Source of the DNA: JBBDWJ01 sp040902925
Lineage (GTDB): Bacteria > Acidobacteriota > Terriglobia > Bryobacterales > UBA6623
DNA: 11,641 nucleotides
Direction: 5' to 3'
NCBI GenBank assembly: GCA_040902925.1
Contig: JBBDWJ010000340.1
Span: 1-11,641 of the forward strand
This document shows positions 6,325 to 11,641 of the stretch, piece after piece. Position numbers and translations under genes: made by a program. The notes under the pieces were generated by a model. It made no database searches, had not been told where the DNA came from, and worked only from the letters and a program-made list of their open reading frames with translations. Numbering within the stretch: the stretch's first letter is position 1; each line of letters opens with the position of its first letter.

Positions 6325-7296
6325 ATGAAGCATTCTGTACTTGTCACCAAACGGATCTATCCGGAGGCATTCGCATACCTGCGGGAACATGTCGACGTCG
6401 AATACCACGACTCGGAAACGAGCTATTCCCCCGATGAGCTGCTGCAGCGTTTGAAGGGTAAGGACGGCACGGTCAGCCAGCTTACGGATCATTTCACCGC
6501 CGAGGTCATCAACGCCCTGCCCAAGCTGCGAGTCATCGCCAATGTAGCGGTTGGATTCGACAACATCGACCTCGAAGCCGCCACCAAGCGCAACGTGATT
6601 GTCACCAACACGCCCGGGGTACTGACCGAAACCACCGCCGACTTCGCCTTTGCGCTGCTGATGGCCGCCGCGCGCCGCATTGCCGAGGCCGACCGCTTCC
6701 TTCGCGCGGGACGCTGGCGCGAGTGGAACGTTGATCTGCTGTGCGGCCACGATGTTTATGGAAGCACGCTGGGGCTCATCGGCATGGGCCGCATCGGCCA
6801 GTCGGTCGCCCGCCGGGGTCGCGGCTTCCAAATGCGCTTGCTCTACCATGACGCCACCCGGCAGGACTCGCAAAGCGAAAAGGAGTTGGGCATCGAGTTC
6901 GTGCCGCTCGAAACCTTGCTTCGCGAATCCGACTACATCAGCCTGCACGTTCCCCTGCTGCCGGAAACAGAGAAGCTGATCGGCGCGGGCGAGCTGTCGC
7001 AAATGAAGAAGACAGCCGTTTTGGTCAACACCTCGCGAGGGCCGGTCGTCGATGAACAAGCGCTGGCCGAGGCGCTGGCCAACGGCACGATCGCGGCCGC
7101 CGGCCTTGATGTGTTCGAGCGGGAGCCCGAGGTCGAGCCGAAGCTGTTGAAGCTGGAAAACGTCGTGCTGGCGCCTCACATTGCCAGCGCCTCAACAGAG
7201 ACCAGGAAGAAGATGTGCCGGATGGCCGCGGAAAACGCCGTCGCGGCATTGGAAGGCCGCCGCCCGGAGAATCTGGTCAACACCAGCCTTGGCTGA
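6325..7296 (+). CDS. D-isomer-specific 2-hydroxyacid dehydrogenase, glyoxylate/hydroxypyruvate reductase-like
   Basis: The 323-residue product has the complete architecture of the GyaR/GRHPR group, which reduces glyoxylate to glycolate or hydroxypyruvate to D-glycerate with NAD(P)H. The substrate loop 'NVAVGFDNIDLEAA' (73-86) and 'TNTPGVLTETTADFAFALL' (94-112) lead into the Rossmann motif 'GLIGMGRIGQSVARR' (150-164). The catalytic triad is present: R238 in 'NTSRGPVVDE', E267 in 'LDVFEREP' and H285 in 'LAPHIASAS'. The next acidic position after the glycine motif is not obvious, and an arginine at 179 would favour NADPH; this is inference. The start ATG 6325 fits family N-termini ('KHSVLVTKRI'). 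It has no Shine-Dalgarno and is preceded by a possible leaderless promoter. It shares a 146-bp divergent spacer with the beta-hydroxyacid dehydrogenase gene. Other D-2-hydroxyacids are possible substrates. Confidence 0.93.
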   Translation: MKHSVLVTKRIYPEAFAYLREHVDVEYHDSETSYSPDELLQRLKGKDGTVSQLTDHFTAEVINALPKLRVIANVAVGFDNIDLEAATKRNVIVTNTPGVLTETTADFAFALLMAAARRIAEADRFLRAGRWREWNVDLLCGHDVYGSTLGLIGMGRIGQSVARRGRGFQMRLLYHDATRQDSQSEKELGIEFVPLETLLRESDYISLHVPLLPETEKLIGAGELSQMKKTAVLVNTSRGPVVDEQALAEALANGTIAAAGLDVFEREPEVEPKLLKLENVVLAPHIASASTETRKKMCRMAAENAVAALEGRRPENLVNTSLG

Positions 7297-7315
7297 ACAT
7301 CCGCTACGTTCAGCC
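7291..7315 (+). terminator. Hairpin overlapping the hydroxyacid dehydrogenase stop codon
   Basis: GGCTGAAC (7291-7298) pairs perfectly with GTTCAGCC (7308-7315) across a 9-nt loop, and the TGA stop (7294-7296) lies in the left arm. No T-run follows, so it is either a weak or Rho-assisted terminator or a 3'-end stabilising structure. Confidence 0.4.
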
Positions 7316-7401
7316 TAACTAAGGGCCGGTTGGTATCCTCATCTCTGACACCACGGCTCGGGATCATCAACACGCCCGGCTGCTTGGTTCGTGAAAGTTA
7401 T

Positions 7402-7406
7402 GAGGG
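7402..7406 (+). promoter_or_regulatory. Shine-Dalgarno that decides the ThuA-like gene start
   Basis: GAGGG sits 8 nt upstream of ATG 7415. The alternative in-frame starts GTG 7391 and ATG 7400 have no comparable site at proper spacing. Confidence 0.55.
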
Positions 7407-7414
7407 CGCGAAAA

Positions 7415-8518
7415 ATGGGTTCGATACCGCTACGGCGAGCGTTTCGGAAAGCAACCCTTCGAGGGACACACACACAATTCTGCATTGCTAGCATGCTGTT
7501 CGCGTTGCTCGCGCCCGGCATGCTGGCCGCGGCCGACGCCCAATGGGTCGTCTACGAAGGAGGCGCGGGGCCCGGCAGCGGCAAGCACATCGTGCTGATC
7601 TCGGGCGACGAAGAGTATCGATCCGAAGAGGCTCTGCCGCAGCTTGGCAAGATCCTCGCCACACATCACGGCTTTAAGTGCACAGTGCTGTTTGCGATCG
7701 ATCCGGCAGACGGCACGATCAATCCCGAAAAGGTTGACAACATTCCCGGCCTCGAAGCTCTCGAGACGGCCGAACTGATGATCATCGCGACGCGTTTCCG
7801 CGAACTGCCTGACCAGCAGATGAAATTCGTTGATGAATACATCCACTCGGGCCGGCCGGTGATCGGGCTGCGCACGGCGACGCACTCATTCCGATTTCCC
7901 GCGGATTCGACCAGCGCCTACAAGCACTTCAGCTTCGACTCGAAGACCTGGGAAGGCGGCTTCGGCAAACAGGTGCTCGGTGAAACCTGGATTTCGCACC
8001 ATGGCCGCCACGCAATCCAGAGCACCCGGGGAGTGCTCGCGACCGAAGCGGCGAATCACCCGATCCTGCGCGGCGTGGAAGATATCTGGGGGCCGACGGA
8101 TGTGTATACGGTCGCGCTGCCGACCGGGCCGAATTTTCACCCGCTCGTGATGGGGCAAGTGCTCGAAGGCATGAGCCCCGATGACGCGCCGGTCGGAGTG
8201 GACGTCAGGAAGAACCGAGCCGGCGTAGAAACTAGAATGACGCCGAATCAGCCGATGATGCCGGTCGCCTGGACTCGCAGCTTCACGGGAAGGTCCGGCA
8301 AGACCAGCCGGGTGTTCACGACAACGATGGGCTCGTCCGTCGATCTGGACAATGAAGGCTTGCGCCGGATGCTGGTGAATGCCGCTTACTGGTGCTTGGA
8401 TCTCGAGGCGGAAAGCCCGGCCAAAGCGAAGGTCGATCTTGTCGGTCCCTACCGGCCCACGCCCTTTGGCTTCGGAAAGCACACCCCAGGGACGAAGCCC
8501 GCCGACCACGCGATGTAG
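7415..8518 (+). CDS. Secreted ThuA-like domain protein
   Basis: The 367-residue product has an N-terminal export signal. A basic n-region (residues 7-16, RRAFRKATLR) precedes a hydrophobic core ('ASMLFALLAPGMLAAADA', about 25-42) with possible cleavage after ADA. The body is a ThuA-like fold related to class I glutamine amidotransferases. 'KHIVLISGDEEYRSEEALP' opens the domain (58-76), 'DNIPGLEALETAELMIIATRFRE' in the same style follows, and 'GRPVIGLRTATHSF' (146-159) occupies the region of the amidotransferase nucleophile elbow but has no cysteine. 'NHPILRGVEDIWGPTDVY' is at 215-232 and 'RVFTTTMGSSVDLDNEGL' at 299-316. ThuA proteins are linked to sugar uptake or use, yet most secreted members have no proven reaction. 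Start 7415 is chosen for its GAGGG; a start at 7493 would remove the basic n-region. No sugar-utilisation genes are adjacent, so the substrate is open. Confidence 0.85.
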   Translation: MGSIPLRRAFRKATLRGTHTQFCIASMLFALLAPGMLAAADAQWVVYEGGAGPGSGKHIVLISGDEEYRSEEALPQLGKILATHHGFKCTVLFAIDPADGTINPEKVDNIPGLEALETAELMIIATRFRELPDQQMKFVDEYIHSGRPVIGLRTATHSFRFPADSTSAYKHFSFDSKTWEGGFGKQVLGETWISHHGRHAIQSTRGVLATEAANHPILRGVEDIWGPTDVYTVALPTGPNFHPLVMGQVLEGMSPDDAPVGVDVRKNRAGVETRMTPNQPMMPVAWTRSFTGRSGKTSRVFTTTMGSSVDLDNEGLRRMLVNAAYWCLDLEAESPAKAKVDLVGPYRPTPFGFGKHTPGTKPADHAM

Positions 8519-8535
8519 CCCCCGACCACGCGATG
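8502..8535 (+). repeat. 20-bp tandem duplication across the ThuA-like stop codon
   Basis: CCGACCACGCGATG occurs at 8502-8515 and 8522-8535, a 20-bp period with a few differences outside this core. The first copy carries the TAG stop (8516-8518) and the second reads CAG in the same place. It looks like a recent local duplication at the 3' end of the gene. Confidence 0.65.
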
Positions 8536-8659
8536 CAGATGGAGGGCGAGAGCTGCCTCCGAAACATCCTGCCGCCGGTTTCGGCAATCAGACTCCGCTG
8601 ACTCAATCCCGCACGTCGAGTAGCGGTCTTTCGGTTTGAACGACTGCGCTCATTGCAAC

Positions 8660-8689
8660 GCAGCTCCCTCTCAGGTTAATCTGAGCTGC
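8660..8689. promoter_or_regulatory. Dyad upstream of the bicupin gene, possible operator
   Basis: GCAGCTC (8660-8666) and GAGCTGC (8683-8689) form a 7-bp inverted repeat, and CTCAG/CTGAG inside can pair alternatively. A weak promoter-like pair, TTGCAA (8653-8658) and GTTAAT (8675-8680, 16-bp spacing), would place the -10 inside the dyad. The rest of the 8519-8732 spacer shows nothing clear. Confidence 0.3.
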
Positions 8690-8732
8690 TAAACGTCCCC
8701 CCGATCCGGCTTACCAAGGCACGTAAAGAACA

Positions 8733-9665
8733 ATGACTCGTAGAATGGTTGCGATTTCGGGCTTTGCCCTCGCGATGGTCGTCGTCGTGGGACTGGCTTC
8801 CCGGCGCGACGGTGTAAGTTCCCGGATGCGCCTTGTGCAGGAGAAGCTTTCCGGTGACCTCGCCGGAGTCAGTTGGACGGAGCTAGCCATAAGGATGGCG
8901 CCGGGCGCCGTGCATACAGAGCTTCGCCGGGTCTTGATGCCCGGTCTACCTCATTGGTGGAAGAAGCTGGAGCGTCCAAGCCGCGAGGAGAAACCCTGGA
9001 GGATGGCTTTCGCCTTTGAGGGACCCACGACTTGCCTGGCGAAGTTGGACTGTCATGTTTCGGTTCTTCAGCAGGGCAAGACGCCCCACGACCTCCATCA
9101 GCATACCGACGAAGAGATTATCATCCCGCTCTCGGGCACGGTCGATATTCTGACCGCATCGGATACGGGTTCATCCGAACTGCAAGTCGAAACCATCCAG
9201 CGGGGCCAGTTTATCTACCATGCTCCGCGGCGGCCTCACACCGTCCGTGCTGCCGGCGATGGCGAGGCCACTTACCTCATCTTGAGATGGGAAGGCCAAC
9301 TCGCCGACCGCAGCCCTGTTCTCCCTTCGTCCGTTTTTAGCGTCAGCGAGATTCCGCCTCCTGACGGCGCGGCGCGGGGCTTTTCCACGGAACTTATCTT
9401 TGAGTCGCCGACACCGCATTTGGAAAAGCTCCATTGCCACCAGAGCACCATCGCGCCCGGAGGCGGCTATGACGCGCACGCCGACAACTATGATGTCGTC
9501 ATCGTTGTGCTCGAAGGCGTTGTCGAAACGCTCGGTGAGCAAATCGGCGCTGACTCGGTGATTTTCTATTCCGCCAACCGCCCTCACGGGATGAGAAATC
9601 CCGGCACGTCCCCCGCCAGATACCTCACCTTCGAGTTTCATTCCGATGCAGCTTCCGATCATTAG
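8733..9665 (+). CDS. Two-domain cupin protein with N-terminal membrane/signal segment
   Basis: The 310-residue product begins 'MTRRMVAISGFALAMVVVVG', a typical signal peptide or membrane anchor without a clear lipobox, so the protein probably acts outside the cytoplasm. Two cupin barrels follow. The first has the metal motif 'HDLHQHTDEEIIIPLSG' with H122, H124 and E128, and the later histidine H169 in 'RRPH'. The second is 'GGGYDAHADNYDVVIVVLEG' with H249 but aspartates D251/D254 in place of the second His/Glu, and H285 in 'NRPHG'. Domain 1 can therefore bind a metal ion in the usual way, while domain 2 may be altered. Cupins include dioxygenases, isomerases and sugar-binding proteins, and I cannot assign a reaction. 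The start ATG 8733 has only a weak A-rich upstream site. Its end overlaps the next gene by 20 bp, suggesting coupled expression with the GT-C-like membrane protein. Confidence 0.85.
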   Translation: MTRRMVAISGFALAMVVVVGLASRRDGVSSRMRLVQEKLSGDLAGVSWTELAIRMAPGAVHTELRRVLMPGLPHWWKKLERPSREEKPWRMAFAFEGPTTCLAKLDCHVSVLQQGKTPHDLHQHTDEEIIIPLSGTVDILTASDTGSSELQVETIQRGQFIYHAPRRPHTVRAAGDGEATYLILRWEGQLADRSPVLPSSVFSVSEIPPPDGAARGFSTELIFESPTPHLEKLHCHQSTIAPGGGYDAHADNYDVVIVVLEGVVETLGEQIGADSVIFYSANRPHGMRNPGTSPARYLTFEFHSDAASDH

Positions 9666-11211
9666 GCTCGCCGCGGAAACAGCTCGAAGCGGCGGACAAA
9701 CGCGTTTCGTCTCCTTTTTGTTCAGCCCGATTCTCGAAGCGCTGCTATGGCTGTTCTGGGCCGCTTGCGCGTGCTCGAGGCTATTGCTCAATGCCGGTTG
9801 GTATTGGAACGACATTCGCCTGTCTCGCACTTTCGCTCTGATGATGGGCCATGACCTGTACGCGGAAACCCACGGCGGACCCGTGTCCGGCCACATCTAC
9901 GGCCCGGTCGCCTTCCTGGCTTACCTGCCGACGGTGCTGGCCCGGACTCCGGATTGGGCGATCGCGTTCGGCATCGTCCTGTGCATTCTGATGACGCTAG
10001 GTCCGGTTGTGCTGATTTTGCGCTGGCAGACGCCGGGTGATGCATGGCTCAGAAGAATGAGCCGCTGGTTGTTGCTGCTGATCTTCTTTTACTTCTTGCA
10101 CTCCGGAGCCACCGCGTACGCCGTGTGGAATATTCACGTGGATGCCCCGGCGCTGCTGCTGGCTTGCCTGATGTGCTGGTTGTCGGCGTTGCCTGCCCAG
10201 GGCCGCGATATTCGCTGGGCCGCCCTGATTGGCGCCGCGCTGTGTGCTTCGCTACTGCCTTGGACCAAGCAGACCGTGGCGCCGGTCCTGTTCGTTCCGG
10301 CGCTCTATTTCGTTGCGATTCGGAACCGGCGGGCTTTCTTCTCCTACGCCGGCCTTGTTGCCGCGCTCAGCCTCATCCTGGTGATCGGATTTTCCTGGTG
10401 GCTTGGAGCGGAAGATCTGCTGCACACGATGTATGTTGCCCCCGCCCAAACCGGGTTTGGCTGGTCGGACGACATTGTCGCCTCTCTGCTGGAAGACGGC
10501 TCCGTTCTGCTGGCCCTGGCGCTGGTAGTCGGCGCCGTACTTGCGATCAAGGCTTCCGGCACGGAATGGGAGGAGATGCGGCGGGAGATTCTATCCCCAT
10601 CTAGAAACCCTGGTTTGGTATTCGCGGCGGCGGCTCTCATCGTCGTGCCCACGTCCATGCTAGGGGCCTTCAAAATCGGCGGGAGCATCAACAATCTGGC
10701 AGGGATCGACTACCTGTTCACGATTGGTTTGGCTGTGACCCTGCTGCGTCTGTTCGCGCTGCCTCTGTTGAGGTCGGACCGCGGCGCGCAAATCACGGTC
10801 CTGACCTGCCTCGTTGTCCTTGTATTGTTCCTGAGTGCGCGCGGCGTTCCCGACGCCGCGAGGTTGGGTGCGCGCGCCAGGGCATTTTGGATTTCGAATC
10901 CTTCCCGCCAGGCGTTTGAGTTTGCCAGGCGGCATCCCGGGACGATTTACTTCCCCGCTCATCCGCTGGCCACGCTACTGGCCGAAGGACGGCTGTACCA
11001 TGCCGACTGGGGCTTGGCACAGTCCGAAAGAATGGGCTTCCCCATCGAGGACAGCCAGTTCCGGCGCCACTTGCCTCAAGATCTGCGATACATCGCTTTC
11101 TACCGCAAGTGGGGCGAAGCCCCCCAGTTCACGCTCGATCGTCTGGGCGGCCCGTGGCAAATCCGCACGGTGGATGCGCTGCCCGACTGGACCGTATATG
11201 CGCGTGAGTAG
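9646..11211 (+). CDS. Polytopic GT-C-like membrane glycosyltransferase candidate
   Basis: The 521-residue product has about 10-11 hydrophobic segments (near 24-48, 82-99, 103-125, 140-160, 165-183, 189-225, 231-253, 285-302, 323-345, 356-375 and 382-399) and a soluble C-terminal tail of about 120 residues. Several motifs resemble bacterial GT39/GT-C membrane transferases that use lipid-linked sugars. They are a first-loop 'WYWNDIRLSR' with D56, 'YGPVAFLAYLP' (85-95), 'HVDAPALLLA' (164-173), 'WTKQT' (206-210) and 'GGSINNLAGIDYLF' (345-358). In relatives known to me the last motif usually carries an acidic residue; D354 may serve. Activity outside the membrane on cell-surface glycans or lipids is inferred. 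The ATG at 9646 overlaps the bicupin stop; later starts would remove only a short basic leader. No sugar-donor synthesis genes are in view, so donor and acceptor are unknown. Confidence 0.75.
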   Translation: MQLPIIRLAAETARSGGQTRFVSFLFSPILEALLWLFWAACACSRLLLNAGWYWNDIRLSRTFALMMGHDLYAETHGGPVSGHIYGPVAFLAYLPTVLARTPDWAIAFGIVLCILMTLGPVVLILRWQTPGDAWLRRMSRWLLLLIFFYFLHSGATAYAVWNIHVDAPALLLACLMCWLSALPAQGRDIRWAALIGAALCASLLPWTKQTVAPVLFVPALYFVAIRNRRAFFSYAGLVAALSLILVIGFSWWLGAEDLLHTMYVAPAQTGFGWSDDIVASLLEDGSVLLALALVVGAVLAIKASGTEWEEMRREILSPSRNPGLVFAAAALIVVPTSMLGAFKIGGSINNLAGIDYLFTIGLAVTLLRLFALPLLRSDRGAQITVLTCLVVLVLFLSARGVPDAARLGARARAFWISNPSRQAFEFARRHPGTIYFPAHPLATLLAEGRLYHADWGLAQSERMGFPIEDSQFRRHLPQDLRYIAFYRKWGEAPQFTLDRLGGPWQIRTVDALPDWTVYARE

Positions 11212-11461
11212 TTCGCGCCTTGAAGCACTCTACATGCAACTGACCAAAAAGGAAATCTGGGCTTGGATTTTCCTGGCGCTCGCTATCGTTCGCCTCAACA
11301 CCGGTCGCTTTCGGTCAAGCGACAGGCCACGCCCTACAGCGCAATACGGTCACCGGAACAGGATGTTGGAGCCGGCGTTGTGCGGCACCAGCCCGGGCAC
11401 CGTTCGCAGTGCCAAGAGAACGGGACAGCCGCTCGTCCGCCGTAGGTCGTGGCCATTATGA
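11198..11461 (+). pseudogene. Short doubtful ORF with one membrane segment, possible gene remnant
   Basis: This frame starts at ATG 11198, overlapping the end of the membrane protein gene by 14 nt, or at ATG 11234, and stops at TGA 11459-11461. The first part, 'MQLTKKEIWAWIFLALAIVR', looks like a genuine N-terminal membrane or signal segment. The following 50 residues are R/P/S-rich and look like out-of-frame GC-rich sequence. This would fit a gene broken by an early frameshift, or a chance ORF. No family can be named. Apart from a 7-bp hairpin the rest of 11212-11538 holds nothing clear. Confidence 0.3.
11304..11323 (+). terminator. Hairpin downstream of the GT-C-like gene
   Basis: GTCGCTT (11304-11310) pairs with AAGCGAC (11317-11323) over a 6-nt loop, about 90 bp after the GT-C-like stop codon. 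No T-run follows, so a terminator role is weakly supported. Confidence 0.25.
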
Positions 11462-11517
11462 GGCGGTCCACTCTGGCACATTTGTGGCGCAGTCCGAAAA
11501 AAACAGGCTGTAGTTAA

Positions 11518-11639
11518 TTGATTCTAAATAGGAAAACCTGGTGCGGAGAGGGGGACTTGAACCCCCATGAGATTACTCCCACTAGCACCTCAAGCTAGCG
11601 CGTCTGCCAATTCCGCCATCTCCGCTTGTTTAGAATCAA
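11518..11639. repeat. 11-bp inverted repeat flanking the tRNA gene
   Basis: TTGATTCTAAA (11518-11528) and TTTAGAATCAA (11629-11639) are exact inverted repeats on the two sides of the tRNA-Leu gene, 3 nt from its 5' end and 10 nt from its encoded CCA. In the - strand transcript they would pair leader with trailer and extend the acceptor stem of the precursor. Such stems are known to guide tRNA processing by endonucleases. Terminal inverted repeats of a mobile element are less likely because only the tRNA lies between them. Confidence 0.6.
11539..11625 (-). tRNA. tRNA-Leu(GAG)
   Basis: The - strand folds as a class II tRNA. The acceptor stem is GCGGAGA with TCTCCGC, the D-arm contains AATTGGCAGA, and the anticodon stem CTAGC/GCTAG holds the loop TTGAGGT with anticodon GAG, reading CUC and CUU leucine codons. 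A long variable arm typical of leucine tRNAs comes next, then the T-arm GGGGG-TTCAAGT-CCCCC. Discriminator A73 is at 11542 and the CCA end is encoded (11541-11539). All conserved positions I checked are intact, so it should be functional. An 11-bp inverted repeat flanks it. Confidence 0.97.
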
Positions 11640-11641
11640 GT

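Noticed and set aside
5460..6350. 296-codon - strand ORF overlapping the beta-hydroxyacid dehydrogenase in another frame
   Set aside because: Its product is arginine-rich and shadow-like, while the other frame encodes a complete enzyme with all motifs.
6271..7179. 302-codon - strand ORF opposite the GyaR-like gene
   Set aside because: It is the antisense of a gene with an intact catalytic triad, a typical long shadow ORF in GC-rich DNA.
7886..8587. 233-codon - strand ORF opposite the ThuA-like gene
   Set aside because: It is an antisense shadow with no domain, and it ends in the tandem-duplicated spacer.
9171..9896. 241-codon - strand ORF across the bicupin/GT-C junction
   Set aside because: It overlaps two supported genes on the opposite strand and has no motif.
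11490..11511. Intrinsic terminator at the T-run downstream of the tRNA (- strand)
   Set aside because: A run of seven T is present, but the flanking bases form only a poor, mismatched stem.

Overview
The window is a GC-rich bacterial chromosomal segment. Its content suggests an Acidobacteriota genome, possibly of the Solibacter/Bryobacter type: a PQQ-like beta-propeller protein, a ThuA-fold secreted protein, an acidobacterial-looking dxr-rseP-ompH cluster and many palindromic intergenic elements. This assignment is inferred from gene content and has not been tested by a search. The presence of an RseP-type protease and an OmpH/Skp chaperone indicates a cell with an outer membrane.

Left part (1-4483). 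The 3' end of a PQQ-like beta-propeller gene on the + strand (1-618) converges on a leftward block on the - strand. In transcription order the block is dxr (MEP isoprenoid pathway), rseP (site-2 intramembrane protease), ompH/skp (periplasmic chaperone) and a 139-aa single-pass membrane protein of unknown function. The last two genes are 4 nt apart. The bamA, cdsA and lpx genes often seen in such clusters are absent here.

Intergenic block (4484-5287). About 800 bp hold no convincing gene but much structure: tandem hairpins, a set of inverted repeats with the topology of an H-type pseudoknot, an AT-rich island with a good sigma70-like promoter pointing toward dxr, and a REP-like palindromic element. 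If the promoter is real, dxr has a leader of about 460 nt that contains the pseudoknot. This is the most interesting part of the window.

Middle (5288-7296). Two hydroxyacid dehydrogenases from different superfamilies are divergently transcribed from a 146-bp spacer: a beta-hydroxyacid dehydrogenase (- strand) and a D-isomer-specific glyoxylate/hydroxypyruvate reductase-like enzyme (+ strand). Both could handle glyoxylate or tartronate-semialdehyde-type substrates.

Right part (7415-11641). Three + strand genes encode a secreted ThuA-like protein, a membrane-anchored or exported bicupin, and a polytopic GT-C-like membrane protein whose start overlaps the bicupin stop by 20 bp. A short doubtful or decayed ORF follows. 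The window ends with a - strand tRNA-Leu(GAG) that encodes its own CCA and is flanked by an 11-bp inverted repeat able to pair the leader with the trailer of the precursor.
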